A DNA stretch of 64,000 bases from an uncultured Anaerolineae bacterium (GTDB lineage Bacteria > Chloroflexota > Anaerolineae > Anaerolineales > Villigracilaceae). Of the stretch, positions 34,744 to 43,259 are shown piece by piece (positions within the stretch are counted from its first letter, which is position 1; each line of letters starts with the position of its first letter). The position numbers and the translations under genes are program-made. Below the pieces are notes generated by a model. The model saw nothing but the letters and a program-made list of their open reading frames with translations, ran no database searches and was not told where the DNA came from. The DNA is taken from assembly GCA_903875215.1 (NCBI GenBank), contig CAIQVH010000036.1, positions 109,176-173,175 on the forward strand, read 5' to 3'.

Positions 34744-35946
34744 TTACAATTCCAGTCCGAGCAGCGGAATTTCCATCTCTTGCGGGGTCAGGCCGCCGTG
34801 GTGGCCGTAGAATTTTTGTTCAAACCGGCCTTTTTCGTACCACCAGACAGATTCGTAGCGAAATGCCAGGATGACGAGATTGCCCACCCGGGCCCGGAAA
34901 TTATCCGAGATTTCCGGGCCAAAATACCCGGCAGAGATCAGCTCTTCAGTTTTGACAACGTCAGCTTTACCGGCCAGGCCGCGCGCCAGCAACGCCTGGG
35001 CTTCTTCGAGCAGATCGTCTTTAATATAAAGAAACAGGTCGCGGCAGGAACCGCCCGGGACGAGCGGTGCGCCCCTGGCGTTGGTTTTGAGATATTTTTC
35101 GATGCCGGGGAAGGCCAGGTTCAGGTAAACGGTTGTGGCCGGGTCAATTTCAGCCTGGCCGTGGTCAGCGGTCAGCAGGAGCAGGGTGCGGCCTTTTTTT
35201 AGCGGGGACTGCATCAGGTTGCGTTCGATCGCATGCAGGAACATGTCAATTTCTGCTTCCACCTGGGGTGAGTTGGGGCCGTAATCGTGGCTGACGGAAT
35301 CGATCCGGTCGTAGTAGAAGAATAAGTAATTCTTGCCGCGGGCTTCGTCGAGCGCGCGCGCCAGGTTGACGAGCGTTTCGGGCAGTGATTTGTAGCCGCG
35401 CGCCTGGGCGCCTTCGAAGACGATGTTTGAGTAGGTGGAGGGGGTATATTCGCGGTGCTGAAAGATGGTGGAGCGCACGCCGAATTTGTTTAGTTGCTGG
35501 TAGAGGGTCGTCTGCGGGTAGAGTTTTTTTGGGTCGATGCCGGTTGCTTTGAGCTGGTCGCGTTCCACCGTTCCAGAAAAGGAAAACAGCAGCGGAATCA
35601 TCATCGCGTCAAGCTGGGGTTCGTAGTAATTCCACTCGAAGATGCCGCTCTGGCCGACATTCAGCCCGGTATGGATGCAGGTGACATGCCCGGAGGTGGT
35701 GGAGGGGAATTGGGATGTCCATTTGGCGGCCAGCCCGTGCCGGTTGAAACGCTCGAGGAATGGGTGCGCGCTGTATTTTTCAAAGTGCCGCCAGCCAAAC
35801 CCGTCAATAAAGCCAAACAGGACGTTATCGTACTCGCCCTGGAAGGTCTCAAAGGGTTGGTGGCCGCTGAACAGCCCATGGATGGCGCCGGGCAGGCTGG
35901 CGAATCCGCCGCGGCCATAATTGGGTTTTACAAAACCGGGGTGCAT
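34744..35946 (-). CDS. Alkaline phosphatase-superfamily phosphodiesterase
   Basis: 400 residues. Type I phosphodiesterase/nucleotide pyrophosphatase fold with the metal-binding FGFIDGFGWRHFE near the start, the nucleophile Thr/Ser region SQFPSTTSGHVTCIHTG, YYDRIDSVSHDYGPNS (Asp and His ligands) and LLLTADHGQAEI (Asp-His ligands). It lacks a signal peptide. The physiological substrate is unknown. TATAAT at 35953-35958 is exactly 6 nt before the ATG, so the mRNA may be leaderless, though GGAG also lies within those bases. Confidence 0.88.
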   Translation of the reverse strand: MHPGFVKPNYGRGGFASLPGAIHGLFSGHQPFETFQGEYDNVLFGFIDGFGWRHFEKYSAHPFLERFNRHGLAAKWTSQFPSTTSGHVTCIHTGLNVGQSGIFEWNYYEPQLDAMMIPLLFSFSGTVERDQLKATGIDPKKLYPQTTLYQQLNKFGVRSTIFQHREYTPSTYSNIVFEGAQARGYKSLPETLVNLARALDEARGKNYLFFYYDRIDSVSHDYGPNSPQVEAEIDMFLHAIERNLMQSPLKKGRTLLLLTADHGQAEIDPATTVYLNLAFPGIEKYLKTNARGAPLVPGGSCRDLFLYIKDDLLEEAQALLARGLAGKADVVKTEELISAGYFGPEISDNFRARVGNLVILAFRYESVWWYEKGRFEQKFYGHHGGLTPQEMEIPLLGLEL

Positions 35947-36113
35947 GCTCCAATTATATGCAGATTTCCGCCCCGTGACGCGCCGGGTGTTTGCATTGCA
36001 CTTCCGTAAGCGTGGAACAATCGTAGGGTAAACGTAGGTTAAGCGTCAAGTACATTTGTACAGCTCATGATAAATTTAGAGCGTAAGGTGATTTCTCTTC
36101 TCCTCCTTTCAAC

Positions 36114-36144
36114 GAAGAGCCGGGGTCGGCGTCCCCGGCTCTTC
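36114..36144. other. Strong hairpin in the divergent intergenic region
   Basis: Perfect 12-bp stem GAAGAGCCGGGG/CCCCGGCTCTTC with a 7-nt loop and no T tract on either side. It lies 24 nt before the TATAAT at 36168-36173, so it may be an operator or a repeat rather than a terminator. Confidence 0.5.
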
Positions 36145-36243
36145 CGATTCTGGCTGCGGGTGTACGATATAATCAATCATATGTCAGCAGAGTTGCAGCA
36201 GATGGCAACTTTGCATTATCTTTGGAAAACTTCAGGAGTCAGT

Positions 36244-37218
36244 ATGGCAGTCCAGATGACCGTTATTGGCCTCGGGCAGATTGGCACTTCGATCGGCCTG
36301 GCGCTGGCAGGTCGCACCGATGTGATTTATCGCGTCGGGCATGACCACGACCGTCAGGTGATGAAGCAGGCCAGGGAGATGAATGCTTTCGACGCCACGC
36401 AATTCAATCTGCCCACCGCGGTGGAAAAGGCGGATGTGGTGGTCTTGTGCCTGCCCCTCGACCAGGTGGAGGAAACCCTAAAATACATTGCCGCCGATCT
36501 GCGCGAAGATGCGGTCGTGCTGGATTTTTCTCCGCTCAAAGAAGTGGCAGCGGGCTGGTTTGCCAGCCACGTTCCAGCCGGGCGCCATTATGTGGGGCTG
36601 ATTCCTGCGATTAATCCGCAGCTGATGGAGGAAAAAAACCACGGCATCACCGCCGCCAGCGCCAATTTATTCCAGCATGCCACGATCGGCATCACCGCAC
36701 CGCACCCGGCCCGCCCCGAAGCCTTGAAACTGGCCGAAGACGTGGTGCGCCTGCTCGGCAGCGAGCCGCTCTTCCTTGACCTGCTCGAAGCAGACGGGTT
36801 GATGATGACCGCGCATTTCCTGCCACAGGTGCTATCGGTTGCGCTGCTCCATGCCACCGTCGGTCTGCCAGGCTGGATGGAAGCCCGCCGTTTCGCCGGG
36901 CGGCCCTATGCCCGTGTCAGTTCGGCTCTGACCGCAGAAAACTCCACCGCCTTAGGGCTGGCGCTCCAGCAGAATCCCGCCCGCACTGCCAATGCGTTAA
37001 ACCTGGTGATCGGCGCCCTGACCCACCTGCGCGATGCTGTCCTGGCTGCCGACGGGCCGGATTTGCAAAAACGTCTGCAGACAGCGGAGCAGGATCTGGC
37101 GGCCTGGGAAAAAGATCGGTTCGCCGCCAACTGGAATCAGGAGGGTGAGAAACCCGCCATAGACCCGGGTGAGTGGGTCAAACGGCTTTTTCTCGGCCAA
37201 TCACTGGGCAAAAAGTAG
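36244..37218 (+). CDS. Prephenate dehydrogenase-like protein
   Basis: 324 residues. The NAD(P)-binding start is MTVIGLGQIGTSIGLALAGR, followed by VVLCLPLDQVEETLKYIA, LDFSPLKEVAAGWFASHVPAGRHYVGLIPAINP and an all-helical C-terminal half. Its closest known family is TyrA-type prephenate/arogenate dehydrogenase, but the catalytic HPM(F)G motif of true TyrA is not evident (LIPAINP replaces it), so its reaction is uncertain. I chose ATG 36244 behind CAGGAG. An in-frame ATG at 36181, 7 nt after TATAAT, would give a leaderless form 21 residues longer. Confidence 0.72.
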   Translation: MAVQMTVIGLGQIGTSIGLALAGRTDVIYRVGHDHDRQVMKQAREMNAFDATQFNLPTAVEKADVVVLCLPLDQVEETLKYIAADLREDAVVLDFSPLKEVAAGWFASHVPAGRHYVGLIPAINPQLMEEKNHGITAASANLFQHATIGITAPHPARPEALKLAEDVVRLLGSEPLFLDLLEADGLMMTAHFLPQVLSVALLHATVGLPGWMEARRFAGRPYARVSSALTAENSTALGLALQQNPARTANALNLVIGALTHLRDAVLAADGPDLQKRLQTAEQDLAAWEKDRFAANWNQEGEKPAIDPGEWVKRLFLGQSLGKK

Positions 37219-37229
37219 CCCTTCTTTCC

Positions 37230-37478
37230 ATGCCTTTTTTCTGCTACCTGCTCGAGTGCGCGGACGGAACTTTTTATACCGGTTGGACGACGGATCCGGC
37301 CCGGCGCGAAAAACAGCACAACGCCGGCACAGGCGCGCGTTACACCCGTCCCCGGCGGCCCGTGCGGATGGTATACATCGAGGAAGTGCCCGATAAAATC
37401 TCCGCACTCAAACGCGAACTGGCCATCAAGCGCATGCCGCGCGCACGCAAACAAAACCTGATCAACAGCCAGGACTGA
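37230..37478 (+). CDS. GIY-YIG nuclease-like protein (UPF0213)
   Basis: 82 residues, a single GIY-YIG domain. CYLLECADGTFYTGWTTDPARREKQHNAG carries the Y-L/Y-T-G core, the Arg and the H-N turn, and YTRPRRPVRMVYIEEVPDKISALKRELAIKRMPRARK gives the conserved Glu and basic helix. The family (YhbQ/UrhQ-like) is presumed to be a structure-specific nuclease, with its role poorly known. It begins 11 nt past the prephenate dehydrogenase-like gene. Confidence 0.9.
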   Translation: MPFFCYLLECADGTFYTGWTTDPARREKQHNAGTGARYTRPRRPVRMVYIEEVPDKISALKRELAIKRMPRARKQNLINSQD

Positions 37479-37481
37479 AAT

Positions 37482-37513
37482 AAAAAAAACGGGGACGGCG
37501 CACCGTCCCCGTT
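37482..37513. terminator. Bidirectional terminator
   Basis: 9-bp stem CGGGGACGG/CCGTCCCCG with a 4-nt loop. On the minus strand it is followed by eight T, so it is strongest for the dehydrogenase gene at 37536-38822. Confidence 0.85.
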
Positions 37514-37535
37514 CTGATTCATCTGGCGGGATAAA

Positions 37536-38822
37536 TTAGACCCATCCGCGCAGCTGCATGGCCTTCACCACGCGGTCAATGGCGACCATGTAGGCGGCAT
37601 CGCGCATGTAGACCTTTTCTTTCAGGCTCATGTTGAGCACGGCATGGAAAGCGGATGTCATTTTCTGGTCAAGCTTCTGCAGGACTTCTTCCTTCGGCCA
37701 GTAGAAATTCATGTCGTTCTGGACCGATTCAAAGTAGGAAGTCGTCACGCCGCCGGCATTGCACAGGAAATCGGGAATGTTGAAGATGCCCTGCTGCTTG
37801 AAGAACTCGTCAGCCTCGGGCGTGCAGGGACCATTAGCGCCTTCCGCCACGATCTTGACATTCTTCGACATCTTCTTGACGGTATCGGCATTGACATGCC
37901 CTTCGATGGCGGCCGGAATGAGCACATTGCAATCCTTCTCAATCCAAGTTTCGCCATCTTCGACGACATAGCCGGCATCAGTGGCCTTTTTCTTGTCGAT
38001 CGTGCCGTACTGGTCGGTGATGGTCAGCAGGAAGCGCGGATTGACACCGTCCTTGTGGCTGTACGTATAGGAAGTCCTGTCATTGCGATCCCAGCACGAG
38101 ACGCAGGCAACCTTCCCGCCCAGCATTTCCACAAAACCGATCGCCGCATACTGGCTGACGTTGCCAAAGCCTTCGATGGCCGCCACGGACGTTTTCGGAT
38201 CAATCCCGAGGTGTTTCATCGCTTCGCGCACGGTGTAGATGACGCCGTAACCGGTGGCTTCGGTGCGGCCTTCCGAGCCGCCGCCGCCCAGCGGTTTTCC
38301 GGTGAACACGCCGGGGGTGTACTCACCCACCAGCTTGGAATATTCATCCATCATCCAGCCCATCATCTGCGGGGTGGTACCAACATCCGGCGCCGGGACA
38401 TCCTGGCGCGGGCCGATGTTCTTCCACATCACATCCACCCAGCCGCGGCACAGGCGTTCTTTTTCGGTGGTGGAAAGGGTCGAAGGATCGACAATGATTC
38501 CGCCTTTGCCACCGCCAAGCGGGATATCGGCCACGGCGCATTTCCAGGTCATCCAGGTGGCCAGGGCGCGCACGGTGTCGAAAGTCTCGGAGGGGTGGAA
38601 GCGGATGCCGCCCTTGTTGGGGCCGCGGGCATCGTTATGCTGCACGCGGAAGCCCTGGAAAACGCGCAGCGAGCCGTCGTCCATGCGCACCGGGATGCGG
38701 AAGCTGTATTCACGCGTCGGTGTGCGCAATACTTCAGCAATTTGGGGGTCCAGATTGAGCAGTTTTGCAACGCCGTCAAACTGTTTCTGGGCCATTTCAA
38801 ACGCATTGATTTGTCCAGCCAT
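37536..38822 (-). CDS. gdhA: Glutamate/leucine-type dehydrogenase
   Basis: 428 residues. The glutamate dehydrogenase signature GPNKGGIRFHPS (68-79) and the catalytic lysine in LGGGKGGIIVDPS (K106) are present. The Rossmann domain has AAIEGFGNVSQYAAIGFVEMLGGKV. It reversibly deaminates an amino acid, most likely glutamate, to its 2-oxo acid with NAD(P). ATG 38822 has AGGAG upstream. The frame continues open to a TTG at 38960 near the promoter, but the good ribosome site favours the shorter form. Confidence 0.93.
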   Translation of the reverse strand: MAGQINAFEMAQKQFDGVAKLLNLDPQIAEVLRTPTREYSFRIPVRMDDGSLRVFQGFRVQHNDARGPNKGGIRFHPSETFDTVRALATWMTWKCAVADIPLGGGKGGIIVDPSTLSTTEKERLCRGWVDVMWKNIGPRQDVPAPDVGTTPQMMGWMMDEYSKLVGEYTPGVFTGKPLGGGGSEGRTEATGYGVIYTVREAMKHLGIDPKTSVAAIEGFGNVSQYAAIGFVEMLGGKVACVSCWDRNDRTSYTYSHKDGVNPRFLLTITDQYGTIDKKKATDAGYVVEDGETWIEKDCNVLIPAAIEGHVNADTVKKMSKNVKIVAEGANGPCTPEADEFFKQQGIFNIPDFLCNAGGVTTSYFESVQNDMNFYWPKEEVLQKLDQKMTSAFHAVLNMSLKEKVYMRDAAYMVAIDRVVKAMQLRGWV

Positions 38823-38865
38823 TGGTTTCTCCTGTTCGGGGGTGACTGAGGTGTGGATAAAATAT

Positions 38866-38898
38866 AAGCGAGCAACCGGATCGTTGCCCGCTTTTTTT
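38866..38898. other. Hairpin in the dehydrogenase leader
   Basis: 11-bp stem AAGCGAGCAAC/GTTGCCCGCTT with one mismatch-type pair. It is followed by T7 on the plus strand, but only by ATATTTTAT on the minus strand, which is the direction of the gene. Confidence 0.5.
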
Positions 38899-38959
38899 AC
38901 GCAAATATGTGCTGCATCCAGATCATAAGCTGTGTTTATGCCTTTTGCCGTCTCATTCA

Positions 38960-38988
38960 AGGTTACTTGAGATTAAGGCTCGAGTCAA
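38960..38988 (-). promoter_or_regulatory. Promoter of the dehydrogenase gene
   Basis: TTGACT, 17-nt spacer, TAACCT on the minus strand, giving a leader of about 130 nt that contains the hairpin at 38866-38898. Confidence 0.6.
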
Positions 38989-39047
38989 TATGCTACATGT
39001 CATGAATCCCGCCGCGCTTTGTCAGACAAGCTGTGCAGAGAGTCCTT

Positions 39048-41618
39048 TTAGCGTTGGCGCAGCTTGGGGTTGAGGATGCGGTCGAGTGACATGCCAAGCA
39101 GGGCAAACGACAGCCCGGTCAACAGCAGCAGGGCGATCGGCTCGATGACCCAGTATAAATTTTCGGCCAGACTCACGGCCTGGATGGCGTCGTAGAGCAG
39201 TTTGCCCCAGGTCGGCAGGAAAATGTCGCTGACGCCGAGGAAGGCCAGGGTGGCTTCCAGAAAGACAAAGCCGGGAATCAGGACGATGATCTGCGGGATC
39301 AGCACCGGCAGGATGCGCGGCAGCAGGTAATTCCAGATGATATGCCAGTCGCTGGCCCCGTAGGCGCGGGCCGCTTCGACATAGGGCGCATTCTTGGCTT
39401 GCAGGAAGGCGGCCCGGTAGTTTTTCAATGCGCCGCCAAAGATGCTCAGCAGGATGATCGTCCCCAGGATGGCCCACAGGGTTTTGGAGTACAGGTAATA
39501 AACCATCATGGCCAGCGGAATGGTGGGAAGCAGCATGCTGATTTCACTCAGACGCTGAATCAGGTCATCGAGCCAGCCCCCGAACCAGGCCGCCAGGCCA
39601 GCCAGGCCGAAGGTCAGCAGGCTGGTGAACAGTGCGCCCAGCACTCCAAAGCTCAGTGCGATGGGTGTGCCCCACAACAGAGCCAGGCCCAGGTCGCGGC
39701 GGCGGTTGTCGGTGCCGGCCCAACCGTGCGCCTGGCCGTACAGGATCAGCTCGGTGGCCACGTTGACGCCGGGCTCAAAGGTGTTGACCACCACGCGCAG
39801 TTCGTAACGTCCCGGCTGGATCTGTCCTTGCGGGTTGGAAAACAGGGCGCGCAGAATTTCGTCCGGGTTGCCGAAGCGCCGCTGCAACTTGGTGTCGCTG
39901 GTCAGGTTGTAGGCGTATTCGCGGATTATGGAAAAATTGGCCAGCGGCAGTTCGCGCCCGTCGGGGGTATGCCAGCTCAAGAGCAGATAGGGCTTCTTTT
40001 CCAGGTAACTGGATTTGAAATAGAGGCTGAGTTCCTGCGGGAGTTCCCGGTATGGGTAGTCGATGAAAAACGAGTAGGTGATTCGCTCACCCACACCGGG
40101 AATTGGTTCCGTTTGTGTGGGGATCAGCTCCTCCCGGGTATCCTGGCGGATATTTTCGGGCAGCCTGTCGCGCCGAAACAGGTTGTACCACAGCGGGCGC
40201 GCGTTGCGCGGATTCTGGTACCAGGACTGCTGGTCGGAACTCCAGCGGTGCACCGTCTGCGCGTAAGGCAGCGCGCGCACCGTGTATGCCGAAACAGCCA
40301 TCAGCGCGAGAATCATTCCCAGCCCGACAATCACCGCGGGGGTGCGCCAAAGCTCTCTCAGCACCGGGCGCAGACTGTCCAGCTTATGCCGCCAGCGTAT
40401 TGCCAGGGAGATGCGCTGGCGCGGCACAGGCAGTCTCTGCGGTGGGGCAGGCCGCCACCGTTTTTTGAAGAAGAACGCCAGCCTTTCGCGCCAGGTGACC
40501 GTTTGCAGGGTTTCGCCGCCGCCTAACTTGATGCGTGGGTCGAGCACCACATACAACAGATCCAGGCTGAAGACGGTGATAGCCAACAGGTAGGCGAAGG
40601 TGACGATGACAGCCAGCATGATGTTCCGGTCGAGGCTGCCTCCACCAAAAGACAGAAACAATAACTGCCCAATTCCCGGCCAGGCAAACCACAGTTCAAG
40701 TGCCATGCTATTTTGCCACGCTCCGAGCATCAGCATGGCAAAACTGGTGACGATGTAGGGCAGCGTTGGGCGCACCAGGTATCGCCGGTTAATGGCAGAT
40801 TCTGGCAAGCCCTTGGCGCGCGCCAGCTCGATGTAATCTTCACTTTCCTGCAGCAGGAACAACGCACGCCAGGCCGCCACGCTCTGGAAGAACATCCCTA
40901 AAAAAATAGCACCACCCGGCAGGAGCATGTGCCGGGCCACCGTCAGCGCGAATTGCAGCCAGCCGCTGATCGGCTTCGAGTCTAGCATCCCGCCAAAGGG
41001 CAGGATGTTCAACCAGACGGCGAAAATGATGTATAACAGCGCCCCAAAAATCCAATTGGGGATGGAGGACAGCACCGCCAGGCTTGTCATCACCCGGTCA
41101 AGCAGGCTGCCATAACGGCGATACAACCCAAATGCCACCGCCAGGCTGACGATAAACAGCAGCAGGTTCGCACTGGTGAACAACAGCAGCGTGTTGGTAA
41201 ACCGTTCTGCCACGATGTGCGCCACGTCATTGGAAAACTCATCCTGCGTCAGCAGGGTTTTGAAACGTCTCGTCGTGCCCCACTGCATGGTCGCTGCGTT
41301 CCAGGTCCAGCGTGCACAGCGCAGCAGGAAGGGCTGGTCCAGCCCATACGCGCTTTCCATTTTGGCGCGCAACTCATTGGTAAACTGCAGAGTCTGCTCA
41401 GGGCTCATCCCAGCCGGCGGAATGGTGAACTGGATGGCTTCGTCAATATTGGCGCGGTAAATCTGATCAATATAGCCGCCCATATTGGCCACGATCACCG
41501 CCAGGAAAAGCCCGGCAGCCAGCATGAGAACCAGTACCAGCAGGCGCGAGAGCATGTACTGCACCACCCGCCAGATATTTCTCCAGACGCTGGGTTTGAT
41601 GACTTGAATGACATCCAT
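39048..41618 (-). CDS. Fused DppB-DppC type ABC transporter permease
   Basis: 856 residues that join two peptide-transporter permeases normally made as separate proteins. Residues about 15-430 are DppB-like: N-terminal helix, extracytoplasmic loop, transmembrane core and an EAA-type loop YIELARAKGLPESAINRRYLVRPTL. A basic linker (FFKKRWRPAPPQRLPV) leads to a DppC-like half with a second EAA loop, YVEAARAYGASDWHIIWNYLLPRI. The second half has an insertion of about 190 residues after its first helix, predicted outside the membrane. No ATPase or binding protein is adjacent. The ATG at 41618 has TATAAT exactly 6 nt upstream (41625-41630), so the message is probably leaderless; the frame further upstream is non-coding. 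Confidence 0.87.
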   Translation of the reverse strand: MDVIQVIKPSVWRNIWRVVQYMLSRLLVLVLMLAAGLFLAVIVANMGGYIDQIYRANIDEAIQFTIPPAGMSPEQTLQFTNELRAKMESAYGLDQPFLLRCARWTWNAATMQWGTTRRFKTLLTQDEFSNDVAHIVAERFTNTLLLFTSANLLLFIVSLAVAFGLYRRYGSLLDRVMTSLAVLSSIPNWIFGALLYIIFAVWLNILPFGGMLDSKPISGWLQFALTVARHMLLPGGAIFLGMFFQSVAAWRALFLLQESEDYIELARAKGLPESAINRRYLVRPTLPYIVTSFAMLMLGAWQNSMALELWFAWPGIGQLLFLSFGGGSLDRNIMLAVIVTFAYLLAITVFSLDLLYVVLDPRIKLGGGETLQTVTWRERLAFFFKKRWRPAPPQRLPVPRQRISLAIRWRHKLDSLRPVLRELWRTPAVIVGLGMILALMAVSAYTVRALPYAQTVHRWSSDQQSWYQNPRNARPLWYNLFRRDRLPENIRQDTREELIPTQTEPIPGVGERITYSFFIDYPYRELPQELSLYFKSSYLEKKPYLLLSWHTPDGRELPLANFSIIREYAYNLTSDTKLQRRFGNPDEILRALFSNPQGQIQPGRYELRVVVNTFEPGVNVATELILYGQAHGWAGTDNRRRDLGLALLWGTPIALSFGVLGALFTSLLTFGLAGLAAWFGGWLDDLIQRLSEISMLLPTIPLAMMVYYLYSKTLWAILGTIILLSIFGGALKNYRAAFLQAKNAPYVEAARAYGASDWHIIWNYLLPRILPVLIPQIIVLIPGFVFLEATLAFLGVSDIFLPTWGKLLYDAIQAVSLAENLYWVIEPIALLLLTGLSFALLGMSLDRILNPKLRQR

Positions 41619-41624
41619 CCCCCT

Positions 41625-41630
41625 ATTATA
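41625..41630 (-). promoter_or_regulatory. -10 element of the fused ABC permease gene
   Basis: TATAAT on the minus strand, separated from the ATG by the 6 nt AGGGGG. No convincing -35 hexamer. Confidence 0.5.
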
Positions 41631-41745
41631 GATGCTTCGACCCCAAGTGAGTATCACCCTCCCAGCCTGAATGCGCCTCCAGGCTGGAACAAAAAAACCG
41701 GCAATCCGTAGATCGCCGGTTTTTCCAAGCTTCAGAGCGTACTGC

Positions 41746-42090
41746 TTAGCTGGTTGCCTGGGCCACCACTGCTGCAAAAGCCTGCGGATCGCGGATCGCC
41801 AGATCCGAAAGCATCTTGCGGTTGAGCACAATGTTGGCTTTCTTCATGGCAGCGATCAGGCGGCTGTAGCTGATCCCGTTCAAGCGCGCAGCGGCGTTGA
41901 TACGGGCAATCCACAGCTTGCGCAGGTCTCGCTTGCGGGTGCGGCGGTCGCGCGTGGCGTACCACAGACTCTTCAGCATCGCTTCGTTGGCGCGCTTGAA
42001 GAGAAAGTGCTTGGCACCGCGCTGGCCCTTGGTAATTTTCAAAACTTTCTTGTGGCGAAGATGTCCTTGCGGACCGCCTTTTACACGCAT
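41746..42090 (-). CDS. rplT: 50S ribosomal protein L20
   Basis: 114 residues, full length. Typical L20 sequence: the basic N-terminal arm with [24 protein letters not shown], then [40 protein letters not shown]. It binds 23S rRNA early in assembly, and in many bacteria it represses its own operon by binding the mRNA leader. ATG behind AGGAGG. Last gene of infC-rpmI-rplT. Confidence 0.97.
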   Translation of the reverse strand: MRVKGGPQGHLRHKKVLKITKGQRGAKHFLFKRANEAMLKSLWYATRDRRTRKRDLRKLWIARINAAARLNGISYSRLIAAMKKANIVLNRKMLSDLAIRDPQAFAAVVAQATS

Positions 42091-42205
42091 TTTCTAGTAC
42101 CTCCTGCGAACCTCCGGGCGTCGGGGCGGGCGTTACGTCGAAATACCGCTCAGCCTTCCAGTTGGATACACCCGGTAGCCGCAAAATAAAAACGGATCGG
42201 AACGC

Positions 42206-42433
42206 CTACTTGAGATTCGGCACGAGACGGCGAATGCGCTTGATGATACCGCGCCCTTTGACGGGAATCATCTCAGACAACAACGCCTTGGTACGGTCAG
42301 AAGTGCGGCGGCGCAGATGGCTTTTGCCACCTTTCGTGCGCACCAGCGTATCAGACCCGGTCAGGCGAAAACGCTTCGACGTCGCCTTGTGGGTCTTCAG
42401 CTTAAACTTACCAACTCTTGGTTTGCGTGGCAC
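42206..42433 (-). CDS. rpmI: 50S ribosomal protein L35
   Basis: 75 residues. PRKPRVGKFKLKTHKATSKRFRLTGSDTLVR at the start and GIIKRIRRLVPNLK at the end. It is about ten residues longer than common L35 proteins because of a short central insertion. GTG start at 42433 behind AAAGGAG. Second gene of the infC operon, with 80 nt to infC and 115 nt to rplT. Confidence 0.95.
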   Translation of the reverse strand: MPRKPRVGKFKLKTHKATSKRFRLTGSDTLVRTKGGKSHLRRRTSDRTKALLSEMIPVKGRGIIKRIRRLVPNLK

Positions 42434-42513
42434 AGGAATTACTCCTTTCAGAAAAATTAACCGCGGGAGAAAAAACGCCCGCGGGATTTCACATTCCGTC
42501 GAGACCAGTATTG

Positions 42514-43071
42514 CTATTCGGCGCTTTCTTCAGCTTTTTCCGGTTTCTTGGCCGGTTTGAGCTTGGCGGGCCCCAGTACCACCAGCATGGTGCGCCCTTC
42601 CATCATCGGAGCCTGCTCAATCACCGAGACATCTGCCAGCATCTGGGCAATCTCTTTGAGATCTTCCAGCGCCAGTTCGGGGTAATCCATTTCGCGACCG
42701 CGAAACTTGACCGTCACCCGCACTTTGTGGCCCTGCAGCAACCAGCGACGCGCATCCTCCACCTTGAAGCCGCGATGATGCTCATTCGTTTTCGGCCGCA
42801 GTCGGATTTCCTTGACTTCAATTTTGGTCTGCGCTTTTTTGGCCTCGCGCTCCTTTTTCTCGCGCTCATACAGGAACTTGCCAAAGTCCAGTACGCGACA
42901 GACAGGCGGCGCGGCATTCGGTGAGACTTCCACCAGGTCCTGTTCTGCATCACGCGCAATCTGCAGTGCCTGGCGAATGGAAACAACGCCCACGTTCTCA
43001 CCATTGGGACCGATCAGGCGCACTTCCGGAACCCGGATGGCCTCATTGACTCGAAATTCTTGCTCGGCTAT
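42514..43071 (-). CDS. infC: Translation initiation factor IF-3, probable AUA start
   Basis: 185 residues. IF-3 checks the start codon on the 30S subunit. The N-domain has EFRVNEAIRVPEVRLIGPNGENVG, the linker is Lys/Glu-rich (EREKKEREAKKAQTKIEVKEIRLRP), and the C-domain has NEHHRGFKVEDARRWLLQGHKVRVTVKFRGREM. No ATG or GTG stands at the expected place. A perfect AAGGAG (43078-43083) lies 6 nt before an ATA codon at 43069-43071, directly ahead of the conserved start, so AUA is the likely initiator. Rare start codons for infC are known and let IF-3 limit its own synthesis. The C-terminus carries a short Lys/Glu tail. Confidence 0.93.
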   Translation of the reverse strand: MAEQEFRVNEAIRVPEVRLIGPNGENVGVVSIRQALQIARDAEQDLVEVSPNAAPPVCRVLDFGKFLYEREKKEREAKKAQTKIEVKEIRLRPKTNEHHRGFKVEDARRWLLQGHKVRVTVKFRGREMDYPELALEDLKEIAQMLADVSVIEQAPMMEGRTMLVVLGPAKLKPAKKPEKAEESAE

Positions 43072-43089
43072 ATGGAACTCCTTGATAAG

Positions 43090-43120
43090 AAAAAACAGGC
43101 AACCAGCCTGGTTGGCTGGC
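43090..43120 (-). terminator. Terminator-like hairpin in the infC leader
   Basis: On the minus strand CAACCA/TGGTTG (or the overlapping CCAGCC/GGCTGG) followed by CCTG and six T, about 20 nt before the infC start. It suggests attenuation of infC-rpmI-rplT. Confidence 0.55.
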
Positions 43121-43134
43121 TTTTGAGCGGACTG

Positions 43135-43164
43135 ATGATACCACGAAGAAGCACAATCCGTCAA
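43135..43164 (-). promoter_or_regulatory. Promoter of the infC operon
   Basis: TTGACG, 18-nt spacer, TATCAT on the minus strand, about 65 nt before the infC start. The divergent pfkA gene has TATAAT-like sequences at about 43212 and 43226. Confidence 0.7.
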
Positions 43165-43259
43165 CTTAACTGCTTTGTGAAAATAATCGCAATCTCGTTC
43201 TGCGGTATAATTTGCCAGTTATAATTCAAATTTATTGAAGATGCAACAGAAAGGCCAAT

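Noticed and set aside
37644..38849. 401-codon open frame on the plus strand
   Set aside because: Antisense to the glutamate-type dehydrogenase gene; a composition artefact.
39342..40526. 394-codon open frame on the plus strand
   Set aside because: Antisense to the fused ABC permease; no domain and Gln/Gly/Val-rich.
43072..43164. infC starting at the far upstream ATG near 43164
   Set aside because: That codon overlaps the -35 box, and the added residues cover the promoter and terminator hairpin and have no IF-3 character.
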